A stretch of 13,246 nucleotides of DNA. It comes from Lachnospiraceae bacterium UBA7188. Its GTDB lineage: Bacteria > Bacillota > Clostridia > Lachnospirales > Lachnospiraceae. Position numbers and translations under genes: made by a program. Shown here piece by piece: positions 1-6,125 of the stretch (positions are counted from its first letter, which is position 1; each line of letters begins with the position of its first letter). Location of the stretch: the NCBI GenBank assembly GCA_002490995.1, contig DKVC01000158.1:11203-24448 (forward strand). The letters run 5' to 3'. A model generated the notes under the pieces. It searched no databases, was not told the origin of the DNA, and saw only the letters and a program-made list of their open reading frames with translations.

Positions 1-1490
1 TTCCGCACCGTGCTGATATGGCGGCCGATATCCGCCCTCCTGGTCAGCACCTTGAACTGGAGCTTCACCGGGCTTATCTTTAAGTAGGAGACAAAGGAAT
101 AGATGATGCCCCTCTGCTCCCTGGCACTGCGGAGCAGGAAATTGATGGGGACCACCTCCACCACCTTCACATAGCGGTGGTCCTTGGTGTATATCATGCC
201 GTTCTCTATTTTGGAAATGGGGAGAAATTCCGCCACAGGGTTCCGGAAAGCCTGGGGCTGATGCTTTGCCTTTGCAGAGCTCCTGTGCTTCGCCCTGTCC
301 TGTTTTTGACTCCCGGCATTCAGATTTTCCTGCATTCTACCAGCATCTTTCTTACAGCGGCCATGCTTTCCGATGTGACACTGTTCTGCTTCAGCCAGCC
401 TGCTGGATTTTCCCTGTCTGTCAGCTCCCTGTCCGTTGGTTTTCTCCTGTCTGTTAGTTTTTACCTGTCTGCTGGTTTTCTCCTGTCTGTCTCTTTTCTC
501 TACATTTCCTCCCTGTCTCCGTCTATCCTGCCCTTTATCCTCCAGGCTTTCGGTGCCGTCATTCCGCATCCTCCCTGGCTTCCCGTCCCATTCACGGCTT
601 CTCCTGCCCTGGCTGGGACGCAGCTTCTGGCGTATCTCATACCCTTTTACCTGGTCAAATTCTTCCGGGAAATCCTCTTCACCGGTACGTCTCCATCCAG
701 ATATCCCGCCTATGCTGCCCTTACTGTCTTCTCTGCCTTTATTATTTTTTCTGTCCATGCTGTCTTTGCTGTCGTTTCTACTGGACGTGTGCTTTCTGGA
801 AACATCCTCTCTTCTTTCCGGATGGGTTTCCTCACACATCTCCTGATAGTTTCCTGCCCGGCTGGGTTCCCGCTGGCTCCTCTGCAGGCTGTCTCTTTCG
901 TCTTTCTGCTGGCCTCCTCTCCCATCAGCCTGCCAATCTCCATCCGGATTTTCTAATCCTTGTGGAACAGCTATCCTGCCCGGCTGTTGGGTTCCCCATG
1001 CATCTTCTGTCCGCTTTCCCCTCCGGGAGCCTTTTCCGGCACTGCTTTTATCTCCTGCAATATAGGCTCCCTGCGCGTCACCTCCTGCTTCTGCCGCCGT
1101 CCTTTTATGTCTTCCTGAAGCCTTATCCCCCGTCCTCTGAGCCTTTGTCTTCCGGGGTTTCCCTTTTTGTCCCTGCGCCTCTTCCCCATCCCCGCCCACT
1201 ACACGGCGGTTCCTCAGATATTTCAGGAAGATTGCCAGGAATGACGTCAGGCTCTCCCCTGAAATGCCGATCAGGGCAAGCAGCGCCAGGGGCAGCGAGG
1301 TAAGGCACAGCACGATGACCCGCACCGTCAGCCCTGCCGGGAGGAAGAGGAAAACCGGAATCCCGGTCCCCCCTGCGAGGATGCCCGCCTCTATCACGTT
1401 CCGCGCCTTGAACATCCCGCCGAAGAAAGTCCCCGTATCCACGAAGTTCGGCGGGATGACATAGATATCACGGTCATTCTGGTTGTCCAT
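1..1490 (-). CDS. PrgI-like membrane domain fused to a VirB4-type conjugation ATPase (N-terminal part; open at window edge)
   Basis: The frame beginning at ATG 1490-1488 has no stop codon down to position 3; I walked every codon (496 codons). The start is preceded by AGAGG at good spacing. Residues 1-98 read as a PrgI family protein (YVIPPNF near residue 10, then FVDTGTFFGGMFKARNVIEA), with two membrane segments at about 34-52 and 55-76 and ending LKYLRNRRVVGG. Residues about 100-410 are a very polar linker rich in K, R, E, D, Q, S and G. From about residue 418 the frame reads EFLPISKIENGMIYTKDHRY, then VKVVEVVPINFLLRSA and SYLKISPVKLQFKVLTRRAD, which resembles the N-terminal domain of VirB4/PrgJ ATPases that energise DNA transfer at the membrane. 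Walker motifs would lie outside the window. It is the last visible gene of the transfer operon. Whether the two parts are cleaved or work as one protein is unknown. Confidence 0.85.
   Translation of the reverse strand, partial: MDNQNDRDIYVIPPNFVDTGTFFGGMFKARNVIEAGILAGGTGIPVFLFLPAGLTVRVIVLCLTSLPLALLALIGISGESLTSFLAIFLKYLRNRRVVGGDGEEAQGQKGKPRKTKAQRTGDKASGRHKRTAAEAGGDAQGAYIAGDKSSAGKGSRRGKRTEDAWGTQQPGRIAVPQGLENPDGDWQADGRGGQQKDERDSLQRSQREPSRAGNYQEMCEETHPERREDVSRKHTSSRNDSKDSMDRKNNKGREDSKGSIGGISGWRRTGEEDFPEEFDQVKGYEIRQKLRPSQGRRSREWDGKPGRMRNDGTESLEDKGQDRRRQGGNVEKRDRQEKTSRQVKTNRQEKTNGQGADRQGKSSRLAEAEQCHIGKHGRCKKDAGRMQENLNAGSQKQDRAKHRSSAKAKHQPQAFRNPVAEFLPISKIENGMIYTKDHRYVKVVEVVPINFLLRSAREQRGIIYSFVSYLKISPVKLQFKVLTRRADIGRHISTVR
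438..491 (-). repeat. Three 18-bp tandem repeats within the PrgI-VirB4 linker
   Basis: Units at 438-455, 456-473 and 474-491 differ at only a few bases (plus strand ggttttctcctgtctgtt type). They encode six-residue units on the minus strand of the form RQ[EV]KT[NS]. Degenerate copies flank them. They keep the reading frame, so copy-number changes would only lengthen or shorten the charged linker. Confidence 0.7.
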
Positions 1491-1744
1491 CTGTTACCTC
1501 TCTTTCTTTTCTGCGGCCATCAGGCAGGATATGCCTGCCCGTAAACATTTTTACATGCTTCACCTCCTGCAGCCCATATGGCGTACTTTTCCTACTTTCT
1601 TTGAGCGTTTCCGAGACTGCACGGAACACAGTTCCCTTAAACCCCTTTCAGGAAACAGGGCACTACCTTTGCCCCATCTTCAGAATCCGGCACGTCCAGG
1701 ATATATATACATACCCTTACACGGATAGCCCTGCCTTCCATCAT
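1474..1744 (-). pseudogene. Short conjugation-module ORF of about 90 codons, apparently frameshifted
   Basis: Just after the C39 peptidase stop (TGA 1749-1747), ATG 1744 opens a frame MMEGRAIRVRVCIYILDVPD that stops at TAA 1639-1637 after 35 aa. One nucleotide later (+1) a second frame is open from 1647 to TGA 1476-1474 and encodes a similarly plausible continuation (FKGTVFRAVSETLKESRKST, then PYGLQEVKHVKMFTGRHILP). The two frames join at a GGGG run followed by TTTAA near 1640, so one G too many would explain the break. The second stop overlaps the PrgI-VirB4 start, as expected for translational coupling. I do not recognise the family. It could be a true pseudogene, a sequencing indel, a programmed +1 shift, or two small genes, the second starting at GTG or at ATG 1548. 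Confidence 0.45.
1523..1539. repeat. Small inverted repeat ahead of the PrgI-VirB4 start
   Basis: GGCAGG-atatg-CCTGCC forms a 6-bp stem with a 5-nt loop about 35-50 nt upstream of the PrgI-VirB4 start codon. It has no T-run, so it is not a terminator. It could tune coupling or RNA processing, or be chance in GC-rich sequence. Confidence 0.3.
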
Positions 1745-1746
1745 CC

Positions 1747-3120
1747 TCACCCGATGATCCAGAATGGGCCGCCCGCCCCGGCACGCCTGCTGGCCTCCTT
1801 CAATATGATCTCCAAATCCCAGAGCTGCCCGCTGCGCCTGTAACTCGCCGGGTCTGCCACCATGATTTTTCCATCATTCACCCCGCGCAGCACGATGAAG
1901 TGCCCGCCCTTTGTGAAATGCCCCTCCGACATGATGGCCACCACCAGCTTCCCTTCCGCCAGGGCATCCAGCATCCTCTGTGGCTCTGATGCGGTACAGC
2001 CGGACACCGGCAAGCCCCAGTTCGCGGCGGCACCGGGTATCAGCGCATGGTAGGAGCCGCTGCCCTTGCACCAGTAGCCGTTCTCATAAGCCCACTGTGC
2101 CATCTCTGTAGGCTCCACGTATCCCTCCGTCAGCGAGGACACCACCATGGCCATGCAGGTAGGCCCGCAGCCGTACCCGCCGATATGGTCAGTACCGTAA
2201 GGCTGTGACGCATAGCGTTCATCCAGCTGGTTGAAATAGGCAACCTCCGTTGCCCCATCTGTAAAGCTTACATCTCCCAGAGAGGGGATTGAATTCCCGT
2301 CCCAGCCCGCAAGGTTCTGGAGCAGCCCGTCCCCCAGGAACAGGCTCATGTTCCCCGCATAGTCCTCCGCCAGCGCTTTCTGCTCCTCTGTCAGGTGGAA
2401 CACCTGGTCTGAAAAATACTGTTCCCCATTGTAGGAGACGGTATAGACCATCCATCTCTCCGGTATCCGTTCCTCCTCCCCGGTCTCCGGGTCTGTCTCT
2501 GTCCTTTCCCTCATCTCCTCCCTCCTCTGGAAGGAATAGAGGTGCCCTTTCCCTCCCCGCAGCACTTCCTCCATGTCCGCTATGGAGATGCTTCCATAAT
2601 CATCGTTCCGGAAAGCGCAGTACTGGGAGGCGAACAGGTTGGCATTGTACACCGGGCCTGCCGAATAAGGGTTCACCACCTCCATGCAGTCTGCGCCGGA
2701 GGATGCAAAGTCCGCCTCTATCTCTGTCTGCGTCTCCTCCAGCGCCTCGCTTAAGATGCTGTTTATGATAAAGGTGATATTATTCGCATTTTCCGTGATG
2801 GCGGTGCTGCTGTTCAGTATGGGCGTGTCCGGATCCGAGGGGCTTATCCAGGACATGAAGCCGTCATACAGCAGCCCCGGGAGCATGGCCAGGAACAGCA
2901 CGGGCAGGAGCAGGAGCGCCGCCATGGCGGCAATGGCTTTCCCAATCTTTTTCTTCCCCTGCCACAGTGCCCCGGCAGCGGCGCCGTAAGGGCCTCCGGC
3001 AGCCGCCCCCTTTGCCGCGCCGGACACCGCTTTCCCCGTCTTTATGGCGCCCCTGGCAAACTGGGCCGCCATGGAGCCTCTCTGCAGGAATTCCTCCATC
3101 CCGTCCCTCTCTCCGCCCAT
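1747..3120 (-). CDS. Membrane-anchored C39-family cysteine peptidase of the transfer operon
   Basis: 457 aa. A basic, Ala/Gly-rich N-terminus (residues 1-60, QFARGAIKTGKAVSGAAKGA) precedes one membrane segment (about 61-85). The start resembles, from memory, the CD1108-type mobile-element proteins that anchor wall hydrolases in Tn1549-like systems. After an extracytoplasmic stalk, residues about 290-457 form a papain-like C39 domain: YFNQLDERYASQPYG (Gln298, oxyanion), GGYGCGPTCMAMV (Cys318, nucleophile), GGHFIVLRG (His407) and VADPAS (Asp423). All expected catalytic residues are present. By position it corresponds to the VirB1/PrgK-type wall-remodelling enzyme, but its substrate (peptidoglycan peptide or a protein) is not shown. 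ATG 3120 directly abuts the previous stop; ATG 3099 (residue 8), with GGAGAGAGGGACGGG before it, is an alternative start. Confidence 0.85.
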   Translation of the reverse strand: MGGERDGMEEFLQRGSMAAQFARGAIKTGKAVSGAAKGAAAGGPYGAAAGALWQGKKKIGKAIAAMAALLLLPVLFLAMLPGLLYDGFMSWISPSDPDTPILNSSTAITENANNITFIINSILSEALEETQTEIEADFASSGADCMEVVNPYSAGPVYNANLFASQYCAFRNDDYGSISIADMEEVLRGGKGHLYSFQRREEMRERTETDPETGEEERIPERWMVYTVSYNGEQYFSDQVFHLTEEQKALAEDYAGNMSLFLGDGLLQNLAGWDGNSIPSLGDVSFTDGATEVAYFNQLDERYASQPYGTDHIGGYGCGPTCMAMVVSSLTEGYVEPTEMAQWAYENGYWCKGSGSYHALIPGAAANWGLPVSGCTASEPQRMLDALAEGKLVVAIMSEGHFTKGGHFIVLRGVNDGKIMVADPASYRRSGQLWDLEIILKEASRRAGAGGPFWIIG

Positions 3121-4158
3121 CTATATCCTGTCCTTTCTTCTGGGTACCGGGGGCAGCTTCTTTACAATGGACTCATTGTAGGCAATGGAGCCGTCAGCGG
3201 CCATATAAGGTGACTTTTCCACAGCATCAACGGCATACTGCCTGTACCATGCGGCGCCGTCAGCGGTATGCACCGTGTCATATGCCCCTTCCGGCGCGGT
3301 GTACTGGGCAACGTTGTACATCCCAAAGGCGATCCCGTCCGGATGCTTCGCGGAGGTCTCCGTCCCTGTGATCCGTCCCCCGCCAATCTCCACGTCCGTA
3401 AAAGCAGGGACATTCGCCGCCCCGGCTCCCAGTGCCGTATAGCCCATGTAGGACTGCAGGGCTTCCGCCGCCTGCGTGCCGTCCATGGTGCCGTCCACGG
3501 CAATGCTGCCCGTTGCGACCCTGCCGATGATGTCGTTGGCAAAGCTCCCGCCTTTGGCGAGGGAAGACTTGTAGATCTGGCCGCCCACCATGCCGGGAAT
3601 CCCACCGGGCATGCCGCCTTTTCCTTTCCCCAGGACAGCTCTCCCAGGCTTTCCAGTCCCGGCTGCGGCACTGGTGACGGCTGCGGCTGCGCCGTTCTTC
3701 ACCTGCCTGCTGGCAACGCCCGCAAGGCCGCCCGACAGGAACCCGCCTGTACTGCCCGGGCTTCCTGGACTTCCCGGGCTTCCCATGCCCCCATTCCTGC
3801 CGGGGCTTCCCGTCCCGCCGCTGGAACCGCCGCCGAAGCCGAAGCGTCCGCCTGCCACATTCCGGGCTGTCCCCAATCCCCTTGCCGCCACCATCAGCTC
3901 CGCAATCATGTTGCCGCCCGTATGCCCCACGTTTATCCCCAGGCCGGACATAAAGGAATCCACTTTCTGGGACACCTTCAGGAACGCAATGGCGCACAGG
4001 AACCAAATCAGCACGTTCCCGGTGACGGATTCCTTTCCGGACGCCTCCACCTTCGCCTGCACATCCGCTTCCGATATGGCCAAAGTAGGCTGGCAGACAG
4101 CAAAAGACAGCACCACTGTAAGGAACGCTGCCGCTAACAGTCTCTTCAATTTTTTCAT
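3121..4158 (-). CDS. Secreted/membrane conjugation-module protein with Gly-rich linker
   Basis: 345 aa. Residues 1-27 are a typical signal peptide (basic MKKLKR, hydrophobic core, cleavage after PTLA). Residues about 48-66 form a membrane segment (TGNVLIWFLCAIAFLKVSQK), followed by VDSFMSGLGINVGHTGGNMI, a segment I associate with a protein found next to VirB6 in Tn1549-like elements. Residues about 105-140 are a Gly/Ser/Pro-rich collagen-like stretch (GSPGSPGSPGS), and a further low-complexity Gly/Ala region runs to about 205. The C-terminus is soluble, acidic to basic, and I do not recognise it. AGGAGG lies 12 nt before the ATG. The start overlaps the stop of the upstream small ORF (ATGA), and the stop abuts the C39 peptidase start. 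The likely role is as an accessory component of the secretion channel; the biochemical function is unknown. Confidence 0.75.
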   Translation of the reverse strand: MKKLKRLLAAAFLTVVLSFAVCQPTLAISEADVQAKVEASGKESVTGNVLIWFLCAIAFLKVSQKVDSFMSGLGINVGHTGGNMIAELMVAARGLGTARNVAGGRFGFGGGSSGGTGSPGRNGGMGSPGSPGSPGSTGGFLSGGLAGVASRQVKNGAAAAVTSAAAGTGKPGRAVLGKGKGGMPGGIPGMVGGQIYKSSLAKGGSFANDIIGRVATGSIAVDGTMDGTQAAEALQSYMGYTALGAGAANVPAFTDVEIGGGRITGTETSAKHPDGIAFGMYNVAQYTAPEGAYDTVHTADGAAWYRQYAVDAVEKSPYMAADGSIAYNESIVKKLPPVPRRKDRI

Positions 4159-4307
4159 ATACTCTGTTGTCCTCCTGATATGTAAGTATAGTTTTCAGTT
4201 CTTCTGCAGCTTCCGGAAGCTTTCCCTAAGCTGCAATTGTCCTCAATGACATGCATGGAAACTTCACCTGCTTCCTGAAAGATATCTATAGAATAACGCC
4301 ACTCCAT
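4155..4307 (-). CDS. Small ORF (50 aa) coupled to the signal-peptide protein gene
   Basis: ATG 4307 follows AAAGGG at 5 nt and opens 50 codons (MEWRYSIDIFQEAGEVSMHV...). The stop overlaps the next start as ATGA, a common sign of translational coupling. It is in the same frame as the VirB6-like gene, separated from it by a TAG at 4368 with no other stop between, so it could instead be a C-terminal extension cut off by that stop. I recognise no family. It may be non-coding, since the segment also holds a 14-bp palindrome. Confidence 0.35.
   Translation of the reverse strand: MEWRYSIDIFQEAGEVSMHVIEDNCSLGKASGSCRRTENYTYISGGQQSI
4208..4221. repeat. 14-bp perfect palindrome, core of a larger hairpin
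   Basis: AGCTTCCGGAAGCT is perfectly self-complementary. An outer GCAGCTT/AAGCTGC pair (4206-4234) can enclose it. It lies between the VirB6-like and signal-peptide genes. It has no T-run, so an RNA-stability or translation-coupling hairpin is more likely than a terminator. Confidence 0.4.
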
Positions 4308-4367
4308 TGATGCCCTTTCCAGATGCTGGTATCCCGCAGACACCGACAGTCCAGAAGCACCTTCTTT

Positions 4368-5078
4368 CTATAAGGAAAGGGGATTCGCAAGGAACGTCCC
4401 TACCATGGAAGTGAACAGCCGCAGGCACCAGGCGTTCATCACAAGAAGAAAAATCTGTCCCCCCAGCATCCGGCACCAGGACTTGAAGATGTTCCCGGTG
4501 GACTGGGACGCCCCCATGGAGAACACCACAGGTGCCGTGTAGACCAGCACCCCCAGCAGCACATACCGCTCTGCTGCTTCAAATAGAAGCTTTAAATAGT
4601 TCCATGCCAGTATCAGTACCAGAATCAGCACAATCAGCGCCACTCCCCCGTTTGCCACCACGCCGATGATGGTTGTCGCCACAGAGCTGAAGCTGGCAAA
4701 GCTGATGGGCGGCAGCTCTGAGTCCAGAATCCAGTTGTAGGGCGTGCCGCCAATCTTTAAGACCGTATTCACAATATCATCCGAAAAGTAGGCCAGCACA
4801 ATGAACAGCACCGAGCGGATGCTCAGCTTCACCGGATCCTCAGCCTCGATGCCTGCCCCCAGGCCGAAGTTCTTGAACAGCTGCCATATCCAGTTCAGCA
4901 GGATGATGCCGATGGCCAGGGCCACGAATATCTGGTACATGGTGCCTGCGGCTGGGAAATAGCGCAGGAACACCGCCATGTCACAGCCCAGGGCGCCCAG
5001 TACCGATGTCGTCACCAAATCCAGGCCATTCATCACCTGCTCTGCAATCCATTCCACTATCCCGTCTAAAATGCCCAA
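4368..5078 (-). CDS. VirB6/TrbL-like polytopic membrane protein of the conjugation channel
   Basis: 236 aa with an amphipathic N-terminus (MGILDGIVEWIAEQVMNGLD) and about five hydrophobic segments (roughly 46-66, 86-106, 140-165, 172-190, 208-230). The pattern, including EAAERYVLLGVLVYTAPVVF and GGQIFLLVMNAWCLRLF, matches the integral membrane channel subunits (VirB6/TrbL/PrgH type) of Gram-positive conjugation systems as I remember them. These span the cytoplasmic membrane and help form the DNA/pilin translocation channel. The start is TTG, 9 nt after AAAGGAG; no better ATG is nearby. It lies 55 nt downstream of the pilin-like gene. The protein ends ANPLSL at a TAG, and the same frame stays open for 70 further codons, so a shortened C-terminus cannot be excluded. 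Confidence 0.75.
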   Translation of the reverse strand: MGILDGIVEWIAEQVMNGLDLVTTSVLGALGCDMAVFLRYFPAAGTMYQIFVALAIGIILLNWIWQLFKNFGLGAGIEAEDPVKLSIRSVLFIVLAYFSDDIVNTVLKIGGTPYNWILDSELPPISFASFSSVATTIIGVVANGGVALIVLILVLILAWNYLKLLFEAAERYVLLGVLVYTAPVVFSMGASQSTGNIFKSWCRMLGGQIFLLVMNAWCLRLFTSMVGTFLANPLSL

Positions 5079-5133
5079 TTATAATCACTCCTTTCTACAG
5101 CCGGCATGGCCTGCCCCTGATATGCCCGATGCA

Positions 5134-5568
5134 TCAGCCGCCCCACTTGCCGTCCGCAAAGAATGGGGTGATATAGGCCATGATGAATCCCAGGCCGTTC
5201 AGGACTGCCCATGTGATGCAGATGCGCTTCAGCCATGCCCGGCTCTCGTCCACGGTGCGCCCGGAACGGGAGAAGTTCATCATCAGGAGCGCCACCGAGG
5301 CCGTGACGATGGCGGCTACCGTGGAGATGAGAAGAATCTGGCTGTATACATCCTTCATAATCTCATTGGCCTTTGTCCATACATTTATCCCCCCATCCTC
5401 TCCGGCGAATACGGGCTGTGTGGATGCAAGGAACGCCATGGAACCCAGGAATGCGCCATAGGCGGCATGTGCCATGGGCAGCCTTCTGTACCGGAGCGCT
5501 TTCTTTTTCTCTGTCTGTGTGCGTTGCTGCTGGTGAGTCTTTTTCTTCAACTTGTGATCCTCCTTCAT
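5134..5568 (-). CDS. VirB2/TrbC-like pilin-type small membrane protein
   Basis: About 144 aa from ATG 5568. A very basic Lys/Gln/Thr-rich N-terminus precedes a signal-like hydrophobic segment ending TQPVFA/GED. A short soluble part (INVWTKANEIMKDVYSQIL) and two membrane helices (ISTVAAIVTASVALLMMNF; ITWAVLNGLGFIMAYITPFF) joined by a basic loop follow. Signal peptide plus two helices is the VirB2/TrbC architecture, and first position in the transfer operon before VirB6 agrees. Starts are ambiguous: TTG 5583, ATG 5568 (GGAG at 9 nt) or TTG 5550 (perfect AAGGAGG at 8 nt). The last has the strongest ribosome binding site, and the next gene also uses TTG. Sequence identity to known pilins is not obvious, so the call rests on topology and context. 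Confidence 0.7.
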   Translation of the reverse strand: MKEDHKLKKKTHQQQRTQTEKKKALRYRRLPMAHAAYGAFLGSMAFLASTQPVFAGEDGGINVWTKANEIMKDVYSQILLISTVAAIVTASVALLMMNFSRSGRTVDESRAWLKRICITWAVLNGLGFIMAYITPFFADGKWGG

Positions 5569-5708
5569 GGTTTTGGTCTCCAAAACAGAAAAGGCCGCCT
5601 CCGGTGTGGAGTTCAGCCTGTTTACATAGATGTACAGTACAATGGAATCCTATAGGCATGGCATCAATAAAGTGCCGCCCCTGAATCCCACAGCTACCCT
5701 GTAGGCGC

Positions 5709-5737
5709 AAAAAATGCACCTCCCTGCGGGGTGCATT
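5709..5737 (-). terminator. Intrinsic terminator or attenuator in the leader of the transfer operon
   Basis: Read on the minus strand, AATGCACC pairs with GGTGCATT (8 bp, 9-nt loop), followed immediately by six T. It lies about 35 nt downstream of the promoter at 5778-5786 and about 125 nt before the pilin gene, so it either ends a short RNA or acts as a conditional attenuator of the transfer operon. Confidence 0.7.
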
Positions 5738-5777
5738 CCTTGTCTTTTCTGTTTTGGGTACAGATTTCAGCATATCC

Positions 5778-5786
5778 ATTTTAACA
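5778..5786 (-). promoter_or_regulatory. Extended -10 promoter for the transfer operon
   Basis: On the minus strand the sequence reads TG-T-TAAAAT, an extended -10 element, with a poor -35 (TTTCCC at 17 bp). A start site near 5771 would give a leader that meets the terminator at 5737-5709. Two direct repeats lie at 5818-5837, an activator-like position. Confidence 0.45.
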
Positions 5787-5817
5787 TATGGAGATTTGCG
5801 GGGAAAGAGCAAAAGTG

Positions 5818-5837
5818 TGCCAATTTCATGCCAATTT
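5818..5837. repeat. Two 9-bp direct repeats one helical turn apart
   Basis: TGCCAATTT occurs at 5818-5826 and 5829-5837 (11-bp period), about 45-65 bp upstream of the predicted transfer-operon start. Same-face half-sites at this distance suggest a regulator-binding site. The repeats also sit at the boundary between GC-rich transfer DNA and the AT-rich cassette. Confidence 0.4.
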
Positions 5838-5861
5838 GAAGCCTACAAAAAATCGCAATGA

Positions 5862-5908
5862 TAAAAATGCGGGAATATAGAAGCCCTACAGTTACTATAC
5901 ACCCGCAT
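5862..5908 (-). terminator. Strong intrinsic terminator at the end of the ABC/peptide operon
   Basis: On the minus strand ATGCGGG...CCCGCAT (7 bp) extends, after one mismatch, into GTATAG/CTATAT (6 more pairs with one G-U), with a loop of about 14 nt and a five-T tract. It lies 22 nt after the 55-aa ORF and ends the cassette operon before the transfer promoter. Confidence 0.8.
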
Positions 5909-5929
5909 AATATTTATTTTGATCACATT

Positions 5930-6097
5930 CTATTCCAATGAAACTACACTTTTTCCATCTTCGCTAATCTCAATATTAATAGCGTTGATACAGTCCCTTT
6001 CTGCATTAATCTGAAAAGTTGAAATTGATGAATGTAAACTGGATGGGTTTTTGTCTTTTTTGTGTAAATCATCTGCAATATGAATATTGAAATTCAT
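5930..6097 (-). CDS. 55-aa acidic peptide gene downstream of the ABC exporter
   Basis: ATG 6097 is preceded by GGGAGGTGCTTGGC, an excellent ribosome binding site, and opens 55 codons starting MNFNIHIADDLHKKDKNPSS and ending INIEISEDGKSVVSLE. It begins 28 nt after the ABC transporter stop and is followed by a strong terminator, so it is the last gene of the same transcript. It has no signal peptide and no membrane segment. There is one Cys (position 36), and the acidic C-terminus has an alternating pattern that could form beta strands. I recognise no family. Given an adjacent exporter without a peptidase domain and a peptide-sensing regulator, a secreted or modified peptide precursor, an immunity protein, or a small cytosolic partner of the transporter are all possible; the sequence does not decide. 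Confidence 0.75.
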   Translation of the reverse strand: MNFNIHIADDLHKKDKNPSSLHSSISTFQINAERDCINAINIEISEDGKSVVSLE

Positions 6098-6125
6098 GCC
6101 AAGCACCTCCCATATAACAATTACA

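Noticed and set aside
177..956. Long plus-strand open frame (259 codons) with many Leu/Ser/Phe residues
   Set aside because: It is the exact antisense, codon for codon, of the PrgI-VirB4 linker. The hydrophobic, low-complexity translation is what a charged Lys/Arg/Glu/Asp-rich gene gives on the opposite strand, and it has no ribosome binding site.
1551..1567. Perfect GGAGG followed by ATG TAA, a minimal start-stop ORF
   Set aside because: The same bases are read as sense codons (QEVKHVK) in the likely frameshifted gene, so the ribosome-site appearance is probably incidental.
3268..4249. Two long plus-strand frames opposite the Gly-rich protein gene
   Set aside because: They are mirror frames of a GC-rich gene with few stop codons; Pro/Arg/His-rich and without initiation signals.
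5363..5812. 149-codon minus-strand frame overlapping the pilin gene and its leader
   Set aside because: It overlaps the promoter, the terminator hairpin and the pilin-like gene in another frame. It has no ribosome binding site and an incoherent composition.
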